Shown: piece by piece, positions 6,509-9,028 of the stretch
Position numbering within the stretch: the stretch's first letter is position 1
Layout of the letters: every line of letters starts with the position of its first letter
DNA from: Nitrososphaera_A sp036522495
Lineage (GTDB): Archaea > Thermoproteota > Nitrososphaeria > Nitrososphaerales > Nitrososphaeraceae
DNA: 9,028 nt
Reading direction: 5' to 3'
Assembly (NCBI GenBank): GCA_036522495.1
Contig: DATDFS010000106.1
Location: 1-9,028, forward strand
Made by a program: the position numbers and the translations under genes
The notes under the pieces: model-generated
Seen by the model: the letters and a program-made list of their open reading frames with translations, nothing else
What the model was told of the DNA's origin: nothing
The model's database searches: none

Positions 6509-7036
6509 GTGATAAAGAAAACTGTATCTACTGGCCTATCTGGTATTGATAATAGATTCAAAATACAATCTCCAAAAAAGCTTTCACTAATAGCTGTAAT
6601 AATAACATCCTTAATACTGGCTGCTACATTATTGATATCTACAATCTCTGTGCATTCGTCATATGCTCAAAATAGTACCTCTGCTTTTGGTCAGGTTACA
6701 AGTGTATTTGTTAATGGTAAAAACAACCCACTTAAGTACAGCATTACCACTGGTAAACTTTTAGGTGTTGTCGAAGATAAGGATAAAACCACACTAATAG
6801 CTGTCATATCAACTCCATCTGATAAAGGAACTTTGAATATTGAACTTCCAAGAAATATAATAGATAACAAAGGTCAATCCAATGCTGATACTAAATATAC
6901 AGTGCACGTAGATGGTAAAGATGCAACTTTTAGAGAAACATCAAATAATCCTACTGCAAGAACATTATCTATTGATTTTAACAAGGATGCCAGGTTGATA
7001 GAAATTATAGGTACTCAAGCCGCACTGTCACAATAA
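6509..7036 (+). CDS. Exported protein with thaumarchaeal surface-protein beta domain
   Basis: 175 residues from GTG 6509. Residues 1-25 are basic and polar, 26-47 are a hydrophobic signal segment (LSLIAVIITSLILAATLLIS), and SSYAQ-N at 50-55 looks like a signal peptidase site. The mature part, residues 74-168, carries LKYSITTGKLLGV, then GTLNIELPRNIIDNK, then YTVHVDGKDATFRET, then RTLSIDFNKDARLIEIIGTQ. I know this pattern from thaumarchaeal secreted proteins that end in a PEFG-type anchor. Here the protein stops just after the domain with AALSQ, so the anchor is absent and it is probably released or held by other contacts. Its function is unknown. It is a single-gene unit followed by T-runs. 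Confidence 0.8.
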   Translation: MIKKTVSTGLSGIDNRFKIQSPKKLSLIAVIITSLILAATLLISTISVHSSYAQNSTSAFGQVTSVFVNGKNNPLKYSITTGKLLGVVEDKDKTTLIAVISTPSDKGTLNIELPRNIIDNKGQSNADTKYTVHVDGKDATFRETSNNPTARTLSIDFNKDARLIEIIGTQAALSQ

Positions 7037-7046
7037 TCTCGTTATC

Positions 7047-7053
7047 TTTTTTT
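7047..7053 (+). terminator. Oligo-T terminator candidate
   Basis: Seven T 11 bases after the stop codon of the exported protein gene, typical of archaeal T-run termination. A second run of eight T follows at 7218-7225. Confidence 0.45.
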
Positions 7054-7085
7054 GAGTAAAATAAAAAATAGATCATTATTTATTA

Positions 7086-7122
7086 CTCACCAGTGAATAC
7101 CTCTTGTCATTCTAAAGGTGAG
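7086..7122. repeat. 6-base inverted repeat (CTCACC/GGTGAG)
   Basis: CTCACC at 7086-7091 and GGTGAG at 7117-7122 are perfect inverted copies around 25 bases. It lies in the convergent region after the exported protein gene; a weak RNA hairpin is possible. Confidence 0.3.
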
Positions 7123-7142
7123 AGAGAATAGATAGATTGTTT

Positions 7143-7193
7143 CTTCAAAAGAGATAAATAGCAAACGAGATCAAATATTTGATCTTCAAAAGA
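7143..7193. repeat. 18-base perfect palindrome between 10-base direct repeats
   Basis: AGATCAAATATTTGATCT at 7168-7185 is a perfect palindrome. CTTCAAAAGA occurs at 7143-7152 and again at 7184-7193, the second copy sharing two bases with the palindrome end. It lies in the convergent space between the exported protein gene and the zinc-finger gene, so it is not a promoter operator for either. Confidence 0.6.
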
Positions 7194-7217
7194 CAAACAT
7201 CAAGAGTAAACTGCAGG

Positions 7218-7225
7218 TTTTTTTT
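7218..7225 (+). terminator. Oligo-T run, second terminator candidate
   Basis: Eight T on the plus strand, before the convergent zinc-finger gene. It would stop read-through from the exported protein gene. Confidence 0.4.
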
Positions 7226-7262
7226 AACAATAGCTAATGAACTAACGTAACATAAAGATAAT

Positions 7263-7373
7263 CTATACTTTATGTTCTTTTTGCCGATGTTCCCTTAATT
7301 CCAATTCTGTTTTGAACTTGTTTCCACATGTATTGCATTTGAATTTTTTCTTACTGAATATATTGAATTGCAT
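7263..7373 (-). CDS. 36-residue C2H2 zinc-finger protein
   Basis: ATG 7373 to TAG 7263 encodes 36 residues. They start with a basic head (MQFNIFSKKKFK), then a classical finger: C13-x2-C16, F20, L26, H29-x4-H34 (core CNTCGNKFKTELELREHR, then QKEH). Spacing C-x2-C-x12-H-x4-H, with the aromatic at the usual place, is that of a single C2H2 finger, as found in small archaeal proteins. It probably binds zinc and touches nucleic acid or protein, alone or as a dimer; the target is unknown. A strong TATATATA at 7403-7410 lies about 33 bases upstream, giving a leader of about 8 bases. Motif, start and promoter all agree, so I regard it as real despite its size. Confidence 0.8.
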   Translation of the reverse strand: MQFNIFSKKKFKCNTCGNKFKTELELREHRQKEHKV

Positions 7374-7402
7374 ATAAAATCTAATTCATATTTGTTTTCA
7401 TG

Positions 7403-7410
7403 TATATATA
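7403..7410 (-). promoter_or_regulatory. TATA box for the C2H2 microprotein gene
   Basis: TATATATA, symmetric on both strands, centred 33 bases upstream of ATG 7373 on the minus strand. Confidence 0.5.
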
Positions 7411-7456
7411 CATCTTCTGTTAAATTGCCATTCTACCATGTATTTTATTATCAATT

Positions 7457-7470
7457 AAGAGAAAACTCTT
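7457..7470. repeat. Short hairpin AAGAG-AAAA-CTCTT
   Basis: A perfect 5-base stem with a 4-base loop in the divergent space between the zinc-finger gene and the DUF2382 gene. It is too short to assign a role. Confidence 0.3.
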
Positions 7471-7503
7471 CATACTGAAAAGGTTGTTAGAAGATATACA
7501 AAA

Positions 7504-7513
7504 TATATAAAAC
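7504..7513 (+). promoter_or_regulatory. Strong TATA box upstream of the PRC-DUF2382 gene
   Basis: TATATAAAAC predicts initiation near 7530-7534. A 10-codon frame (MTDLLYSLKK, ATG 7530 to TAA at 7560-7562) begins right there, as in a leaderless mRNA. Transcripts from here would carry about 118 bases before ATG 7649. A nearer, weaker box TTTAAAT at 7610-7616 could give a short leader instead. Confidence 0.45.
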
Positions 7514-7648
7514 ATAAATAGGCAGGTTCATGACAGATCTTTTATATTCTCTGAAAAAATAATAAAGATAGAAAAAAATTAGACTTCTGTCTACACTCAA
7601 AGTGCCAACTTTAAATCCTATGTAATGTAATAATATACCACCTTTAAA

Positions 7649-8386
7649 ATGGAAAGCAGTACATATGGTCGTGTTATAGATTGGAACGAGGTTATAAAGA
7701 AAGAAGCAAGAGGTCTTGACGACGCAGATCTTGGCGAAGTACAAGAAGTACATGAAACTATTGTTGTCACAGAAAGAGGTAGTATAAGCAAAGAAAAGTT
7801 CTATCTCCCCAAGTCCATTACACATGGATATAATGGTCGCACTTTGCTTTTTGACATAACAGAAGAGGAAGCAAAGGGAAAATTTATGACAGAACCAACA
7901 ACAACAACAACAGCAACATCACCCTCTTCAACAGAAGAAGGGGCAAAACTTTCTACAGTAGATACTGAAAAATCTATCCCCGTTATTGAGGAAAGGTTGG
8001 AGATATCCAAAAAGGAATCAATAGCAGAAGCAAAAGTGATAAAGGAACCAATAAAGGAAACTAAGACAGTTGAAATAGAGCTGATACACGAAGAGTTAAT
8101 TATCGAAAGGAAAGCAGTGCAATTGGATAAGACAACAACGTCAGCAACAACTCCAACGACTACATCATCATCTGAAGAGATAATACAATCTAAAACAGAA
8201 ATTAATATTCCATTGATGAGAGAAGATGTGGTAGTTTCAAAGAAGCCGTATGTAAAAGAAGAAATAGTGATAAAGAAAAAACCAGTAACTGAAACCAGAA
8301 CGGTAACAGAACAAGTAACAAGTGAAAAAGTGAGCGTTAGAAACAGCATTGGAGAGGAAGTAGTAGAAGGCGTAAAAAAGCAGTAG
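7649..8386 (+). CDS. PRC-barrel plus DUF2382 (YsnF/AvaK-type) stress-associated protein
   Basis: 245 residues from ATG 7649. Residues 8-80 are the PRC-barrel-like module: VIDWNEVIKKEARGLDDADL, then VVTERGSISKEKFYLPKS, then YNGRTLLFDITEEEAKGKF. Residues 82-105 are a Thr/Ser-rich linker. Residues 108-158 are the first DUF2382 repeat, with the signature SIPVIEERLEISKKE, then VIKEPIKETKTVEIELIHEE, then IERKAV. A second Thr/Ser linker (161-175) leads to the second repeat at 184-240 (INIPLMREDVVVSKKPYVKE, then EIVIKKKPVTETRTVTEQV). This order is that of bacterial YsnF/AvaK proteins, tied to general stress; the biochemical role is unknown. The charged beta repeats suggest an extended surface or binding structure. 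A six-T run at 8406-8411 follows. Confidence 0.88.
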   Translation: MESSTYGRVIDWNEVIKKEARGLDDADLGEVQEVHETIVVTERGSISKEKFYLPKSITHGYNGRTLLFDITEEEAKGKFMTEPTTTTTATSPSSTEEGAKLSTVDTEKSIPVIEERLEISKKESIAEAKVIKEPIKETKTVEIELIHEELIIERKAVQLDKTTTSATTPTTTSSSEEIIQSKTEINIPLMREDVVVSKKPYVKEEIVIKKKPVTETRTVTEQVTSEKVSVRNSIGEEVVEGVKKQ

Positions 8387-8405
8387 TAGTGGTTGTGGGA
8401 AGAAC

Positions 8406-8411
8406 TTTTTT
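8406..8411 (+). terminator. Oligo-T terminator candidate
   Basis: Six T 19 bases after the stop of the PRC-DUF2382 gene. Confidence 0.35.
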
Positions 8412-8448
8412 ATGAACATTAGTTAGAGTTGCAGCATCAATAAATATT

Positions 8449-8461
8449 TTAATTGAATTAA
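8449..8461. repeat. 13-base AT palindrome
   Basis: TTAATT-G-AATTAA, perfect with a one-base centre, lies between the DUF2382 gene and the transposase remnant. Low complexity makes chance likely. Confidence 0.3.
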
Positions 8462-8534
8462 TAAATTTATAGAACATGCCTAAGGGCTCTTCACTTAGCA
8501 TTAAGCCTATATCTAAAGAGGTTCCATTTCATTT

Positions 8535-9028
8535 ATGACACATTCAAAAGGAATAGAATAGAACGCCTTCAAAATATATCTACTATGCACTACATTTATA
8601 CATTTCAGGTCTGTCATTAAGAAAGACATCGTAACGGTTGTCTCAATTTGTTAAAAGGAATCATATTTCCATTTGGAATTGGATTCAATAATGGTACAAG
8701 CCAAAGAAGATGTCACTACAGAAGAAAAGAATGGTATGAGTTCATAATCGACGAAACATTGCTTAAAGTGGGAGAGAATTATGTTTGGCTTTGGGTTGCA
8801 ATCAATTGAGCCAATAGATATGATGATAGTACTTGGTATTGGTATTTCCTTTGAAAGAAAGAAATATGCTTGTAGCTGAACAGTTTATACAAAAAATGGC
8901 TACAGAATATGGCAAACATCCTGTGCGTACTGATGGTGGCGGTACTTGGTATCCATCCGCAAGGCTGTAAATTCTTGGGATTGGACCATCATCATCTGCA
9001 TTCCTCTTTCGAGAAAAGCATCATTGAA
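8535..9028 (+). pseudogene. Decayed DDE transposase (IS6-like archaeal type), C-terminus beyond window
   Basis: Three frames joined in order give a transposase. The first part is a helix-turn-helix: YYALHLYISGLSLRKTS, stop, RLSQFVKRNHISIWNWIQ, stop, WYKPKKMSLQKKR. Then come the catalytic core pieces FIIDETLLKVGENYVWLWVA, EPID...LGIGISFER, MLVAEQFIQKMATEYGKHPV, RTDGGGTWYPSA and CKFLGLDHHHLHSSFEKSII-E. Likely catalytic residues are Asp at 8750-8752, Asp at 8932-8934 and Glu at 9026-9028, the last codon. In-frame stops (8632, 8689) and at least four frame shifts make it non-functional. The start is uncertain; ATG 8535 is the best guess. Family placement (IS6-like, COG3316) is from memory of archaeal relatives. 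No terminal repeat was identified. Confidence 0.8.

Noticed and set aside
7801..8349. Long minus-strand open frame opposite the PRC-DUF2382 gene
   Set aside because: Mirror of the repetitive Thr/Glu/Val codons of the real gene; the plus strand has clear domains.
1..9028. CRISPR array, tRNA or rRNA genes
   Set aside because: No regularly spaced repeats, no cloverleaf with a conserved T-arm, and no GC-rich RNA block seen on either strand.

Overview
The window is AT-rich and reads as chromosome of an ammonia-oxidising-type archaeon (Nitrososphaerota/Thaumarchaeota, Nitrososphaera- or Nitrosocosmicus-like). The evidence is archaeal TATA boxes about 25-35 bases upstream of starts with short or absent leaders, no convincing Shine-Dalgarno sites, several PRC-barrel-like proteins of the thaumarchaeal type, a secreted protein with the beta domain often found in PEFG-anchored thaumarchaeal surface proteins, a stand-alone response regulator, and an archaeal adenosine-specific kinase. 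The lineage call rests on recalled family resemblance, not on a search.

Layout. Positions 1-372 (minus) hold the N-terminal 124 codons of an adenosine-specific kinase. Positions 606-1169 (minus) hold a response regulator receiver protein. Positions 1533-2132 (minus) hold a run of very small genes: a 34-residue membrane protein, a 77-residue Cys/His metal-site protein and a weaker 73-residue frame. Positions 2602-2954 (minus) hold a small unknown gene whose frame is broken near its start. Positions 3055-3651 (plus) hold a highly charged, probably disordered protein. This gene is convergent with 3781-4968 (minus), a PRC-barrel-like protein fused to a long helical and low-complexity tail. A second PRC-barrel-like gene (5166-5595, minus) carries two single-base frame breaks. 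A minimal PRC-barrel-like protein follows (5868-6098, plus), then an exported beta-domain protein (6509-7036, plus), a 36-residue C2H2 zinc-finger protein (7263-7373, minus) and a PRC-barrel plus DUF2382 (YsnF/AvaK-type) protein (7649-8386, plus). The right edge (about 8535 to 9028, plus) is the decayed front part of a DDE transposase.

Themes. Four PRC-barrel-like proteins with four different C-terminal ends lie within 4.6 kb, so this looks like a local expansion of one stress- or surface-associated module. The genes are mostly single transcription units with their own TATA boxes, and the only likely operon is the 2132-1533 run. Two kinds of damage are visible and differ in character: the broken small genes are each explained by one missing base, whereas the transposase carries many short gains of 3-4 bases, several of them tandem duplications.

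No rRNA, tRNA or CRISPR array was seen. I see no defence system or other large undescribed multi-gene machine. The most unusual signals are the micro-duplication pattern in the transposase, the PRC-module cluster, and several very small proteins.
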